Below, piece by piece: positions 15,763 through 25,389 of a stretch of DNA of 64,000 bases. Position numbers and translations under genes: made by a program. The notes under the pieces were generated by a model. The model was not told the origin of the DNA. It saw only the letters and a list, made by a program, of their open reading frames with translations, and ran no database searches. The DNA comes from Paenibacillus curdlanolyticus YK9 (GTDB lineage Bacteria > Bacillota > Bacilli > Paenibacillales > Paenibacillaceae): NCBI RefSeq assembly GCF_000179615.1, contig NZ_AEDD01000013.1, positions 62,001-126,000 of the forward strand, written 5' to 3'. The first letter of the stretch is position 1. Each line of letters begins with the position of its first letter.

Positions 15763-16455
15763 TCAGAACATCTTAATAATGCCAATAATGATCAACATCA
15801 TACCTGGCACAGCGGATAAAGCCTGCATCCCGCGCAAGCCGGCATATTTGAGCCCGACTCGCAATCCGGCCAGCAGAAAAATCGCGCTCGACAACGAAAT
15901 CGCCACCGAGGTTACGCCGGGCGACAGGCCGATCAGCGCTGCGCCAAGTCCCGCTCCGAATGCGTCAAATGACAAGGCTACGCCGAGTAAAACCGCCTCC
16001 GACGACGAAATGCTGCCAGATCGGTCGACGTCGGCGACCTGCGGCTTGCGCAAGATTTGAATCACGATGCCCAGTCGCTTCAGCTCGAACCGAATTAATG
16101 TATTTTCGCTCGGCTCCAGCTCCAGCACGGCATGCTCATTCTGTTGCTGTTCCAGCTCGTCAACGGCTTCCTGCGGACGGCTTTTCTGGCGCCGCAGCTG
16201 CAGGAGCGCCCAAATCCCGATAACGATCAGAATCGATGCGCCAATCATGCGAGCAACGATCGGTGACAAATACGCCGTCATCCAGCCGCCTACGGCCATA
16301 GATAGCCATATAATGATGCCGGAGCACGCCGCGATGATGAGTATGGAAATGATAGGTATGCGGATCCGCCGCAGCCCATACGTGACGCCGACGCCGAATC
16401 CATCCAGACTGACGGCACAAGACAGCAACAGCAGCGATGCGAAATGCGCGAACAA
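15763..16455 (-). CDS. ytaF: Sporulation membrane protein YtaF
   Basis: A multipass membrane protein of about 230 residues, related to the MntP/LysE-like transporter fold. The two halves carry related motifs, SCAVSLDGFGVGVTYGLR and GVALSFDAFGAGLGAALIG, as expected for an inverted repeat fold with paired Asp-Gly/Asp-Ala helices. A charged cytoplasmic loop rich in Gln/Glu lies in between. I take the TTG at 16455 as start because GGGAGGG is seven bases upstream; an upstream ATG would add a hydrophilic tail. It is found next to coaE and mutM in spore formers. The transported ion is unknown. Confidence 0.9.
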   Translation of the reverse strand: MFAHFASLLLLSCAVSLDGFGVGVTYGLRRIRIPIISILIIAACSGIIIWLSMAVGGWMTAYLSPIVARMIGASILIVIGIWALLQLRRQKSRPQEAVDELEQQQNEHAVLELEPSENTLIRFELKRLGIVIQILRKPQVADVDRSGSISSSEAVLLGVALSFDAFGAGLGAALIGLSPGVTSVAISLSSAIFLLAGLRVGLKYAGLRGMQALSAVPGMMLIIIGIIKMF

Positions 16456-16565
16456 CTGATGTCCCTCCCCGCAGATGACTGTTCCTGACCGGAACATTCG
16501 CCTATGTTCGATAGGAACATCATATGCAGGGAATCCATTCTCGTGCTTCTTAGTTGCTCGATTCG

Positions 16566-17465
16566 TTACGAATGGATCTTAGGCGAAACGCCCTCCGGGC
16601 GCTTCTGGCGTGCTGCCGGCTTCGCCGATGCGCCGCTTGGCCTAGGCTGGCAGCGCGGGCACACATGCGTGCCGCGCCCGCCGACGACGAACTTCTCGAT
16701 GACCGTTCCGCAGCTCGTGCACGGCTCCCCGCCGCGTCCATAAGCCAATAATGCATGCTGGAACATGCCCATCTCGCCCTGCCCGTTCACGTACGACTTA
16801 ATCGAGGAGCCGCCTGCGGCGACCGCTCGGCCCAGCGTGTCACGGATCGCTTCATACAATCGCGTCCATTCGGCCCGCTTGAGCGTGTCCGCTGTCCGTT
16901 CCGGATGAATGCCCGCTTGGAACAATGCCTCATCTACATATATGTTGCCGAGCCCGACAACATACGCCTGATCGAGCAGCAGCGGCTTAATCTTCGTCGT
17001 GCGGCTGCTTAACCGCTCCCGAAGCGCCTTCTCTGTGAAGTCGTCATCCAGCGGCTCCATTCCCAGCTTGTTCAGCGGCGGCAGAAGCAGATCCTCCTCC
17101 GGCGCAAACAGGTCCATCGTACCGAACTGGCGAACATCCTTATAACGAAGCTCGGTCCCGTCTGTAAAATGAAAAATGACATGCGTGTGCGTCTCGACAA
17201 GCTCGTCCTGCCTGTACACGCCGTAGCGTCCCTCCATCCGCAGATGGGAGACGAGAACAAGCCCGTCGAGCACCAATCGCAAAAATTTTCCTCGGCGCTC
17301 AACGGACGTAATCGTATGGCCAGCCAGCGCAGCTGCGAACTGCTCCGGCTCGGCAGGTCTTCTTATAATACGCGGCAAGCTCACCGTTACACGCACGATC
17401 GTCTTGCCTGCGACCAATTCATTCAATGTTCGGCGGACGGTCTCCACCTCTGGCAATTCCGGCAT
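16566..17465 (-). CDS. mutM: Formamidopyrimidine-DNA glycosylase
   Basis: MutM/Fpg, 299 residues, removes oxidised purines such as 8-oxoguanine. After the initiator Met comes the catalytic PELPEVET, followed by the helix-two-turn-helix and the C-terminal zinc finger CTSCG...CPRC. The last 25 residues (SGASAKPAARQKRPEGV) are a basic extension beyond the zinc finger, longer than in most relatives, and probably disordered. It is directly downstream of polA on the same strand, a usual repair pairing. Confidence 0.96.
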   Translation of the reverse strand: MPELPEVETVRRTLNELVAGKTIVRVTVSLPRIIRRPAEPEQFAAALAGHTITSVERRGKFLRLVLDGLVLVSHLRMEGRYGVYRQDELVETHTHVIFHFTDGTELRYKDVRQFGTMDLFAPEEDLLLPPLNKLGMEPLDDDFTEKALRERLSSRTTKIKPLLLDQAYVVGLGNIYVDEALFQAGIHPERTADTLKRAEWTRLYEAIRDTLGRAVAAGGSSIKSYVNGQGEMGMFQHALLAYGRGGEPCTSCGTVIEKFVVGGRGTHVCPRCQPRPSGASAKPAARQKRPEGVSPKIHS

Positions 17466-17535
17466 GCTGTCTTCACCTCATTGCCCATTATAACGCATTA
17501 TGCCGCGGGATGCTCCTACGATAACGCATCTCGCT

Positions 17536-20193
17536 TTACTTTGCCTCGTACCAATTGTCGCCAAAACTAACGTCTGCCTTCAGCGGCACATCCAGCTTAA
17601 TCGCACTCTCCATCACCTGCGGCACGAGCTCCTTCATCAGCTCCAGCTCATCGGCAGGCACCTCGAACACGAGCTCATCGTGCACCTGCAGCAGCATGCG
17701 GCTTCTTAAGCCCCGCGCGCGCAATTGCTCATCCATGCGAACCATCGCCAGCTTGATGATATCCGCAGCCGTTCCTTGAATCGGCGTATTCATCGCCGTC
17801 CGCTCCGCGAAGGAACGAATGTTGAAGTTGGACGCTTTAATTTCTGGCAAGTAGCGCCGGCGTTCCAGAAGCGTCGTTACATATCCATCGGTGCGCGCTT
17901 GCGCCACGATGTTGTCCATATAGCGGCGAACCCCTTGGAATGCGGCAAAATATTGCTCGATAAACTGCGCCGCTTCCTTCCGCGTAATGTTCAAGTTGTT
18001 CGATAAGCCGAAGTCGCTAATGCCGTAGACGATGCCGAAGTTAACCGCTTTGGCTTGACGGCGCATATTGGCATCAACGTCCTCCGGCCGAACGCCGAAG
18101 ACATCCGAAGCGGTTTTCGTATGAATGTCGAGATCCTGCACGAATGCTTCCTTCAAGCCTTCATCGCCCGAAATATGCGCCAGCACGCGAAGCTCGATCT
18201 GCGAGTAGTCGGCTGCCAGCATGAACCAGCCTGGCTCTGACGGCACGAACGCTTTGCGAATCTGGCGGCCTTCCTCCAGGCGGATTGGAATGTTCTGCAG
18301 GTTTGGATATTGGCTGCTTAAGCGACCCGTTGCCGCAATCGTCTGCCGGTAATAGGTATGGATTTTGCCCGTATTCGGACGAATCTCCTTCAATAACCCT
18401 TCCACATAAGTGGATTGCAGCTTCGCCAGCTGTCGGAACAGCAGGATCGACGGGATAATTTCATGATACGGCTCAAGCTTCTCCAGCACGTCCGCGTCAG
18501 TCGAATAGCCTGTCTTTGTCTTCTTGATAACCGGCAGGCCCAGCTTCTCAAACAGCACCTCGCCCAACTGTCTTGGCGAGTTAATGTTAAACTCCATTCC
18601 CGCCAGCGTGTATACCTTCGTCATAATGTCCGAAATGCGGCTTTCCAGCTCAGCGCCAAGCTGCTCAATGACGCTAGCATCGCAGCGGATGCCCTGCAGC
18701 TCCATTCCTGCAAGCACGCGGGACAGCGGCTGCTCCAGATCATAGTACAGCTTATGCATGCCGGTCTTCTCCAGCTCTTCGCGCTGGATCGCCGCAATGC
18801 TGCGGACCGCATCCGTTTTCGACGCGATATGTCCGTGCAAAACGCCAGCCTCCGGCAGCTTGAATTTCGCGCCTTTGCCATAGACAGACTCGTCCGCCTG
18901 TACGGTCGGCAAGCCATATTTGCCGCATAGCCCGCTGATCGATTGCGTCGAGTCCGTCGGATCGAGCAAATAAGCAGCCAACTGAATATCGAAGCTGATG
19001 CCCTTCAGCGCAATGCCGTGCCATGCGAGCGATAGCTCCGTCCGGTGCAGGTCGAACCCTGCCTTCTCCATATCGGCGTCCGCCAGCCACTCGCGTACAA
19101 AGCCAAGCGCCGAGGCTTGAAGCTCTGCCATCGGTACGACAAAAATAACATCCGCTGTCGCCAATGCGACCGCAATCGTCTCGCTCTGATGCGGGTTCTC
19201 GCCGATTACCTCGACATAAACGCTCTCCACCGAACGCAGGCCAGCCGCCAACGCGGAAAGCGCGTCTTCGTCGTGGGCTGCAACGGAAACGACGTTGAGC
19301 TCGGCTGCCGCTACTGTACTTCCCGTTCCTTCTCCGGTCAGGTCGAGCCGCTCAAGCAGCGACTTGAATTCCAGCTTGCGAAGCGCACCGGCAAGCGTTG
19401 GCCGATCATAGCCGCCGTACGCCATTTCCGAGGTGCCCCGGTCAAGCGGAACCTCGCGGAAAATCGTTGCCAGCTTCTTGCTCATGATCGCATCGTCCTT
19501 GTGCTGCTCAACCTTCTCTTTCATTTTTCCTTTGAGATCAGCTACATGTTCAAGAACGCCCTCGACCGAGCCGTATTCATGCAGCAGCTTAAGCGCCGTC
19601 TTCTCGCCGACACCCGGAATGCCCGGAATGTTATCGGACGTATCGCCCATCAGTCCTTTCAGATCGATGATCTGCAAAGGCGCAAGTCCGTAACGCTCGT
19701 GAATGAGCGCTGGCGAATACCGATCGACATCGCCTACACCTTTGCGCGTAATCGCAACGGTCACTTGGTCGGACGCAAGCTGGAGCATATCTTTATCGCC
19801 CGATACGACCAGCACCTCAGCGCCCTGCTCGTCCGCCATGCGCGTCAATGTGCCGATAATATCATCCGCCTCATAGCCGGACAGCTCAAACTGGCTGATG
19901 CCGAACGCTTGCAGCAGCTCTTTAATAAGCGGGAATTGCTCGGATAGCTCAGAAGGCGTCTTCTGCCGTCCGCCTTTATATTCACTGTAACCCTCATGAC
20001 GGAACGTAATTTTGCCCGCATCGAACGCGACGAGCATATGCGTCGGCTGCTCTTCCTCCAACAGCTTCAGCAGCATCGTCGTAAATCCAAATACGGCATT
20101 CGTATGTAATCCGCTAGCATTGGTCAACAAGGGCAACGCGTAAAATGCACGGAATGCAATGCTGTTGCCATCGATTAATATCCACTTTTCCAT
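17536..20193 (-). CDS. polA: DNA polymerase I
   Basis: PolA, about 885 residues, for Okazaki-fragment processing and repair synthesis. The 5' nuclease domain (1-290) has WILIDGNSIAFRAF, VVSGDKDMLQL and GLMGDTSDNIPG. The middle domain (about 310-480) lacks the acidic exonuclease triad of E. coli, so proofreading is probably absent, as in Bacillus relatives. The polymerase domain has DYSQIELRVLAHIS, AKAVNFGIVYGIS and LLQVHDELVFE. The ATG at 20193 is preferred over the one at 20202 because AGGAGAG is too close to the latter. It leads a series with mutM, ytaF and coaE. Confidence 0.97.
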   Translation of the reverse strand: MEKWILIDGNSIAFRAFYALPLLTNASGLHTNAVFGFTTMLLKLLEEEQPTHMLVAFDAGKITFRHEGYSEYKGGRQKTPSELSEQFPLIKELLQAFGISQFELSGYEADDIIGTLTRMADEQGAEVLVVSGDKDMLQLASDQVTVAITRKGVGDVDRYSPALIHERYGLAPLQIIDLKGLMGDTSDNIPGIPGVGEKTALKLLHEYGSVEGVLEHVADLKGKMKEKVEQHKDDAIMSKKLATIFREVPLDRGTSEMAYGGYDRPTLAGALRKLEFKSLLERLDLTGEGTGSTVAAAELNVVSVAAHDEDALSALAAGLRSVESVYVEVIGENPHQSETIAVALATADVIFVVPMAELQASALGFVREWLADADMEKAGFDLHRTELSLAWHGIALKGISFDIQLAAYLLDPTDSTQSISGLCGKYGLPTVQADESVYGKGAKFKLPEAGVLHGHIASKTDAVRSIAAIQREELEKTGMHKLYYDLEQPLSRVLAGMELQGIRCDASVIEQLGAELESRISDIMTKVYTLAGMEFNINSPRQLGEVLFEKLGLPVIKKTKTGYSTDADVLEKLEPYHEIIPSILLFRQLAKLQSTYVEGLLKEIRPNTGKIHTYYRQTIAATGRLSSQYPNLQNIPIRLEEGRQIRKAFVPSEPGWFMLAADYSQIELRVLAHISGDEGLKEAFVQDLDIHTKTASDVFGVRPEDVDANMRRQAKAVNFGIVYGISDFGLSNNLNITRKEAAQFIEQYFAAFQGVRRYMDNIVAQARTDGYVTTLLERRRYLPEIKASNFNIRSFAERTAMNTPIQGTAADIIKLAMVRMDEQLRARGLRSRMLLQVHDELVFEVPADELELMKELVPQVMESAIKLDVPLKADVSFGDNWYEAK

Positions 20194-20344
20194 TAGCGGC
20201 ATCTCTCCTGCGATTCATATTGATGGGACTGCCTTTTCCTGCCTTCTATCATACCATAAAACGACAACCCTTTTTTGCATTGCGGCGGTCGGCGTGGCGT
20301 TATGTTTCTATTGCGAGCTTCGAGTGTACGTCGAATTTAAGCAT

Positions 20345-20575
20345 GCACCAACCTGCCAACTTGCTCATTGCAGTTCGTGCAATGGAATCAACTCGAAGGC
20401 GGAAGTAAGGAGGCATCATTGCATATGGTGCAACGAGCAAGGCGGCTTACTAGGCTTTGGGCACATTCGTGCTCTTCAGGACAGCACCTCGTTGCATGAA
20501 CTGCAACGGGAACCTTCGGGGCTGGCCGCTTCTGCCTTTCCCGTTGTATAGAATGCAACGTACGGTAATGAGAGT
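20345..20575. repeat. Four-palindrome repeat element, copy 1
   Basis: Four 17-base units of the form RTTGCA-N5-TGCAAY lie at 20367, 20418, 20491 and 20543 (steps 51, 73 and 52). Units: ATTGCAgttcgTGCAAT, ATTGCAtatggTGCAAC, GTTGCAtgaacTGCAAC and GTTGTAtagaaTGCAAC. The reversed sequence aligns with the element at 60334-60527 also between the units. No reading frame is convincing here. Confidence 0.7.
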
Positions 20576-20640
20576 CGGGGAAGGATAGAACACAAAAGTG
20601 TTATTTGGGGGATACCGTACCGTTCTTCATCCTTTTGAAG

Positions 20641-20693
20641 CAAATAAAAAAGCTATTCCAAAAGTCCATTGATTCTGACTCTTGGAACAGCTC
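20641..20693 (-). terminator. Terminator of the pst-phoU operon
   Basis: A long stem pairs AGCTGTTCCAAGAGTC with GACTTTTGGAATAGCT around a ten-base loop and ends in TTTTTTATTT on the minus strand, 29 bases past phoU. Confidence 0.85.
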
Positions 20694-20721
20694 TCTTCAA
20701 ATCCCCTATACATGACGAAAG

Positions 20722-21378
20722 TTAGTTCAAATCCGGACGTTTGCCCGTGACGAGATACACGACGCTCTCGCCGATATTCGTTGCGTGGTCGGCAATCCGC
20801 TCGATGTAGCGGCCAACGAAGCTGAGCTGCATCGATTGCGAGATCGTCAACGGATTTTCGAGCATAAGCGAGAACAGCTCTCGCGTAATTTGCTTATACA
20901 AGGCGTCGACCTGATCGTCGTCCTTGGCCATTTTGTAAGCCAGATCGACATTCTCCTGGACGAACGCTTGAATCGACTCGTAAATCATCGTCTGCACGAT
21001 ATCTGCCATGCGCGGCAGGTCGATCAACGGTTTAATGAGCGACTGACCTTCCAGGCGCATCGTGACTTTCGCGATATCCAGCGACAGATCGCCCATCCGT
21101 TCAAGGTCACTTGCAATCTTGAATGCGGACAAAATGCGGCGAAGGTCCTTCGCGACAGGCTGCTGCGTCAAAATAAGCTTCGAGCCCAGCTCCTCGATGC
21201 GCTCCTCCAACCGGTTAATATCCGGATCGGAAGCGATGACCTGCTTCGCTAAATTCGTATCCAATTGCTGCAGGGATTGCATCGACTTCGCCAATGCTTG
21301 CTCTACGCGTTCGCCCATCTCAACGAGCATCTGATGCAGCTCACCGAGGTACTGATCAAATTCTTTGCGCGGCGACAT
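20722..21378 (-). CDS. phoU: Phosphate signalling protein PhoU
   Basis: PhoU, 218 residues, an all-helical cytoplasmic protein that restrains phosphate uptake and Pho signalling through PstB and PhoR. It has the two tandem three-helix repeats, with the metal-binding-type motifs SKLILTQQPVAKDLRRI near residue 70 and ERMGDLSLDIA, and in the second half RYIERIADHATNIGE. It lies 19 bases after pstB at the end of the pst operon, its usual place. Confidence 0.96.
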   Translation of the reverse strand: MSPRKEFDQYLGELHQMLVEMGERVEQALAKSMQSLQQLDTNLAKQVIASDPDINRLEERIEELGSKLILTQQPVAKDLRRILSAFKIASDLERMGDLSLDIAKVTMRLEGQSLIKPLIDLPRMADIVQTMIYESIQAFVQENVDLAYKMAKDDDQVDALYKQITRELFSLMLENPLTISQSMQLSFVGRYIERIADHATNIGESVVYLVTGKRPDLN

Positions 21379-21397
21379 CTCTACACTCTCCTCTGTC

Positions 21398-22153
21398 TTA
21401 GCCGAACCGGCCGCTTATATAATCTTCCGTACGCTGGTCCGACGGGGTCGAGAACAGCTTTTCCGTTTCGTCGTATTCGATAACTTCCCCGTTGAGGAAG
21501 AATACGGTTTGATTCGATACGCGAGCCGCTTGGTGCATGTTGTGCGTAACCATGACGATCGTATAACGATCTTTGAGCTCCTGCACCAGCTCCTCGATCT
21601 TCAGCGTCGAAATCGGATCCAGTGCGGAAGTCGCTTCATCCATCAGCAAAATATCCGGGTTAACGGCAAGCGCACGAGCGATGCAAAGACGCTGTTGCTG
21701 TCCGCCGGACAAGCTGAACGCCGAACGCTTCAGGTGATCCTTTACTTCATCCCACAATACAGCGGAACGCAGGCTTGTTTCTACGATTTCATCCAGCACT
21801 TTGCGGTCGCGAATGCCGTGAAGGCGCGGACCGTAAGCAATGTTATCGTAGATCGATTTCGGGAACGGATTCGGCTGCTGGAACACCATGCCGACCTTCT
21901 TGCGAAGCGTCTCTACATCGACATCGCCAGAGTAAATATCCGTGCCGGAGATCGCAATCTCGCCTTCGATACGCGTGCCTGGAATCATGTCATTCATCCG
22001 ATTCAGCGTACGAAGCAGCGTCGACTTGCCGCAGCCCGATGGTCCGATGAACGCCGTGATGGCTTTCTCCGGAATTTTCATCGACACATTCTTGAGCGCA
22101 TGAAAAGCACTATAGAAAAGGTTCAGCCTGTTAATTTCAATTAAGGTTTGCAT
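21398..22153 (-). CDS. pstB: Phosphate ABC transporter ATP-binding protein
   Basis: PstB, 251 residues, the ATPase of the high-affinity phosphate importer. Walker A is GPSGCGKST, the Q-loop segment [15 protein letters not shown] is the PstB hallmark, the signature is LSGGQQQR, and Walker B reads [12 protein letters not shown], with Ala in place of the more usual Pro. The switch His follows in VTHNMHQA. It forms a complex with PstA, PstC and the binding protein. Confidence 0.97.
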   Translation of the reverse strand: MQTLIEINRLNLFYSAFHALKNVSMKIPEKAITAFIGPSGCGKSTLLRTLNRMNDMIPGTRIEGEIAISGTDIYSGDVDVETLRKKVGMVFQQPNPFPKSIYDNIAYGPRLHGIRDRKVLDEIVETSLRSAVLWDEVKDHLKRSAFSLSGGQQQRLCIARALAVNPDILLMDEATSALDPISTLKIEELVQELKDRYTIVMVTHNMHQAARVSNQTVFFLNGEVIEYDETEKLFSTPSDQRTEDYISGRFG

Positions 22154-22191
22154 CGCGTATCCCTCCGCAATCGATTCGTTCGTATCGTAGA

Positions 22192-23067
22192 TTAAATATG
22201 CTTGTTGTATTTGTTGCGCAGCATGATCGCCGAGAAGTTCATGAGCAGCAGCATCGCCAATAGGACGATAATGCCTGCGGCTGCAAGCTCCTGGAACGCT
22301 TCCTGCGGACGAGATACCCAGTTGTAAATCTGAATTGGCATAACGGTGAACGAGTCCATCGGACTATCCGGCAAGAAGGCGACGAACGTCAGCGCGCCGA
22401 TCATGACGAGCGGGGCCGTTTCTCCGATTGCCCGCGACATCGCGAGAATAACGCCTGTAAGAATGCCTGAAATGGACGATGGCAGCACCGAGCGGGCAAC
22501 CGTCTGCCACTTTGTTGCGCCAAGGGCGAACGAAGCGTCGCGTCGCGACTTCGGAACCGCGCGAATCGCTTCTTGCGCCGATACGATGATGATCGGAAGC
22601 ACGAGCAGCGTCATCGTGAACGCGCCGGAGAGCAAGCTGCGGTCCAAGTGCATCATGCGAACGAAAATGGTCAGGCCCAAGATGCCATAGACGATCGACG
22701 GCACGCCGGCCAGCGTACTGATGTTGAGCTGAATGATGCGAGTAAGGCGATTTTTCTTCGCATATTCTTCGAGATAAATCGCTGCGCCTACGCCGAGCAC
22801 GAACGAGAGCGGCAGCATGATAGCGAGCATATAAAGCGTTCCGACGATTGCGGACTTCATGCCCGCTTGCGTCGCTCTGCGCGATGGGAAGTTATTGAAC
22901 AATTCCGGCTGCAGCCGGGAGAGGCCGTCCATCACGATATCCGTTAAGAGCGCCATTAGCGCCAGCACACCGATTGACGTTGCGAACAGGAACAGGATGC
23001 GCAATACCCAGTCGATGCGGCGGCGTTTGGCAATCTGCTTGCGGTTCGCATCTTCGAATATGTTCAT
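22192..23067 (-). CDS. pstA: Phosphate ABC transporter permease PstA
   Basis: PstA, about 291 residues, with six membrane helices and the cytoplasmic coupling loop [20 protein letters not shown]. The extracytoplasmic motif [12 protein letters not shown] after the second helix is shared with PstC. The ATG at 23067 follows GGGAGGAG and lies inside the end of pstC (stop at 23069-23071), giving translational coupling; an in-frame start 14 codons earlier would overlap pstC further. Confidence 0.96.
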   Translation of the reverse strand: MNIFEDANRKQIAKRRRIDWVLRILFLFATSIGVLALMALLTDIVMDGLSRLQPELFNNFPSRRATQAGMKSAIVGTLYMLAIMLPLSFVLGVGAAIYLEEYAKKNRLTRIIQLNISTLAGVPSIVYGILGLTIFVRMMHLDRSLLSGAFTMTLLVLPIIIVSAQEAIRAVPKSRRDASFALGATKWQTVARSVLPSSISGILTGVILAMSRAIGETAPLVMIGALTFVAFLPDSPMDSFTVMPIQIYNWVSRPQEAFQELAAAGIIVLLAMLLLMNFSAIMLRNKYNKHI

Positions 23068-23068
23068 G

Positions 23069-24019
23069 TTAGTACTCCTCCCGGAACCGTCTAGCCACAT
23101 ACTGGGCAAGGATATTCAATAAGAACGTAATGACGAATAGCGTCATCCCTACCGCAAAGATCGTGCCGTACTCTACGCTGCCGTGCGGCGTATCGCCGAG
23201 GCTCACCTGTACGATATAAGCGGTCATGGTCTGGATGCTTTCGAGCGGATTGCCCGTCAGCTTAGGCGTCGAGCCTGCAGCTACGGTAACGATCATCGTC
23301 TCGCCGATAGCACGGGAGAACGCCAACACAGCCGATGCGACAATGCCAGAGAAGGCAGCCGGAACTACGATTTTGAGCGCGACTTCGAATCGGGTAGCCC
23401 CTAGCGCATAAGCGCCGTCACGCAAGCTGCGCGGCACTGCGGACATCGCGTCCTCGCTCAGCGAGCAGACCATCGGAATGATCATAATGCCAACGACGAT
23501 ACCGGCGCTCAAAGCGTTGAACACGCCAGCTTGCGAGAACATCGCGCGAATGACAGGCGTGATGAGGCTGAGCGCGAAGTAGCCGTATACGATCGTCGGC
23601 ACGCCAGCCAGCACCTCAAGGATCGGCTTCACGATTTTACGCAGGCGCGTAGGCGCATATTCGCTCAGGTAGATCGCGCTTGCTAGCCCGATCGGCACCG
23701 CTACCAAACATGCGATGACGGTGATCAGCAGCGTACCGCAGATGAGCGGCCAAATGCCGAAGCTCTTCGGCTCAATAAGCGGCGACCATTTGGTCCCTGT
23801 GAAAAATTCGACGATCGATACTTTTCCGAAGAACGAGACCGTCTCCCCGATCAGGGTGAAAACAATGCCTATCGTTGTCGCGATGGACAAGCCTGCGCAG
23901 AGAAACAGAAACACTGGCATGATTTTATCCATCAAATGCTTTTTCCGGTTTTTGAACAGCCCTTGCTGCTTGACGGCTGTTGCCTTCTTGTTGGCGGTTT
24001 GCACAACTTCGCTCGGCAT
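23069..24019 (-). CDS. pstC: Phosphate ABC transporter permease PstC
   Basis: PstC, 316 residues, partner permease of PstA. After a basic N-terminus ([17 protein letters not shown]) come six helices, with [14 protein letters not shown] and the coupling loop [20 protein letters not shown]. The start has GGAGAG upstream. A stem-loop separates it from pstS, which commonly lets the binding protein be made in excess over the membrane parts. Confidence 0.96.
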   Translation of the reverse strand: MPSEVVQTANKKATAVKQQGLFKNRKKHLMDKIMPVFLFLCAGLSIATTIGIVFTLIGETVSFFGKVSIVEFFTGTKWSPLIEPKSFGIWPLICGTLLITVIACLVAVPIGLASAIYLSEYAPTRLRKIVKPILEVLAGVPTIVYGYFALSLITPVIRAMFSQAGVFNALSAGIVVGIMIIPMVCSLSEDAMSAVPRSLRDGAYALGATRFEVALKIVVPAAFSGIVASAVLAFSRAIGETMIVTVAAGSTPKLTGNPLESIQTMTAYIVQVSLGDTPHGSVEYGTIFAVGMTLFVITFLLNILAQYVARRFREEY

Positions 24020-24072
24020 GCTGGATTCTCTCCTTGCCTCTACATTTACAATTCGTTAACGTATATTTCGTG

Positions 24073-24107
24073 AAAAATGTGATGTCTGTTTTAGACATCA
24101 CATTTTT
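24073..24107 (-). terminator. Attenuator-type stem-loop between pstS and pstC
   Basis: A perfect 15-base stem AAAAATGTGATGTCT / AGACATCACATTTTT with a five-base loop. Its position 27 bases past pstS and before pstC suggests partial termination or 3' protection of pstS mRNA. Confidence 0.75.
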
Positions 24108-24133
24108 CTGGATGTTAAGTGCTTATGGTTTAA

Positions 24134-25156
24134 TTATTGAAGTTTAGCCGCTTCTGCATCGTACTTCTCGTCTGGCAGCGGAACATATCCTACTTCTTTT
24201 GCCATATCGCCGATGTTGTTGATGTAGTAGTCGACGAATGCGCTAACTTCAGGACGTTCCAGCTCTTTTTTGTTCACATAGATGAACAGCGGGCGGGACA
24301 ATGGCGCATACGTGCCGTCTTTGATCGTTTCAACCGTCGGCGAAATTGCGCCTTTGCCTGCGTCAACCGGAACCAGCTTGAGCTTATCAGCGTTCTCTTC
24401 ATAGTAAGCGAAGCCGAAGTAGCCAATTGCGTCTTTGCTGCCTTCTACGCCTTGTACAAGCGTATTGTCATCTTCGCTGAACGAGATTTGCGTATCGTTG
24501 CGAATGCCTTTTTTCTCAAGAATCTCTTCGTTAAAGTAGTCATACGTGCCGGAATCAGCGCCTGGGGAGTACATTTTGATTTCTTCTGCAGGCCAGCCAG
24601 CGCGCACATCAGCCCACGTTTTAACTGTCGAACCCGTTACAAAGATTTTGTTCAGCTCTTCAACCGTCAGATGGTCGATGAAGTCGTTGTCTTTGCTTAC
24701 TACGATCGACAGGCCGTCATACGCGACTTGCAGATCCGTGTACTCGATGCCTTTCGCTTTGCAAGCTGCTGCTTCTTCGTCTTTGATCGGACGGGAAGCA
24801 TCGCTGATTGCCGTTTCGCCGTTGCAGAAGCGCTTGAAGCCGCCGCCTGTGCCGGATACGCCTACCGTTACGCGAACATCCGCGTTATCTTTGCCGAACT
24901 CTTCCGCTGCCGCTTCCGTCAACGGATATACCGTACTCGAGCCGTCGATTTCAACTTCGCCTTTAAGGCCAACTGCCGCTGTTTCTTCGTCGCCGCTTTG
25001 CTCATTCGTTGCCGTTTGATCCGTCGATTGTTCCGTATTTGCAGGCTCTGTGGAGCCTTTCGTTTCTTCTTTGTTACCGCATGCTGCCACGAGCATCATG
25101 AGCAGTGCGACCATCATCACCAATACGATTCCTTTACGACCTTTCCCTTTCAACAA
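24134..25156 (-). CDS. pstS: Phosphate-binding lipoprotein PstS
   Basis: The phosphate-binding component, about 340 residues and membrane-anchored: hydrophobic signal followed by the lipobox LVAACGN and a Thr/Glu/Asn-rich linker. The binding domain has IDGSSTVYPLTEAAAEEF, GVSGTGGGFKRFCNGE and SPGADSGTYDYF, which contribute the phosphate contacts in this family. I place the start at TTG 25156, eight bases after GAGGAG; a GTG at 25165 is too close. A pair of Pho boxes lies 88-104 bases upstream. Confidence 0.93.
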   Translation of the reverse strand: MLKGKGRKGIVLVMMVALLMMLVAACGNKEETKGSTEPANTEQSTDQTATNEQSGDEETAAVGLKGEVEIDGSSTVYPLTEAAAEEFGKDNADVRVTVGVSGTGGGFKRFCNGETAISDASRPIKDEEAAACKAKGIEYTDLQVAYDGLSIVVSKDNDFIDHLTVEELNKIFVTGSTVKTWADVRAGWPAEEIKMYSPGADSGTYDYFNEEILEKKGIRNDTQISFSEDDNTLVQGVEGSKDAIGYFGFAYYEENADKLKLVPVDAGKGAISPTVETIKDGTYAPLSRPLFIYVNKKELERPEVSAFVDYYINNIGDMAKEVGYVPLPDEKYDAEAAKLQ

Positions 25157-25243
25157 CTCAACCACTCCTCTATCCTCTGTTTTATGGCACGTCCTTCTTG
25201 GTTTTTATATTAAAGGGCGAATGTAAATCGAGTATCTTTTGTT

Positions 25244-25260
25244 TGTTAACGCCATGTTAA
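25244..25260 (-). promoter_or_regulatory. PhoP-binding direct repeat (Pho box) of pstS
   Basis: On the minus strand TTAACA-TGGCG-TTAACA: two exact copies of the PhoP hexamer with the canonical five-base spacing. A TTTAATATAA -10-like sequence lies between this and the gene. It implies induction by phosphate starvation through PhoP, whose gene is at 48.5-49.2 kb. Confidence 0.8.
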
Positions 25261-25321
25261 AAATATTGAACTGATGCATGGCTAGATTAACATTTGCCCC
25301 CTATCTGCAAAATGACATAAC

Positions 25322-25345
25322 AAAGGACGGCCGAAGCCGTCCTTT
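25322..25345 (-). terminator. Terminator of the second pstS-like gene
   Basis: A perfect ten-base stem AAAGGACGGC / GCCGTCCTTT with a tetraloop; it separates the two pstS transcripts. Confidence 0.75.
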
Positions 25346-25389
25346 GGCTGATCGGGAACGCCGTGCGGCGCTCCGATCTGTATAGTGGA

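Noticed and set aside
24137-25213. Long plus-strand frame (358 residues) opposite pstS
   Set aside because: It is antisense to a well supported gene, has cysteine- and arginine-rich unnatural composition and no ribosome site.
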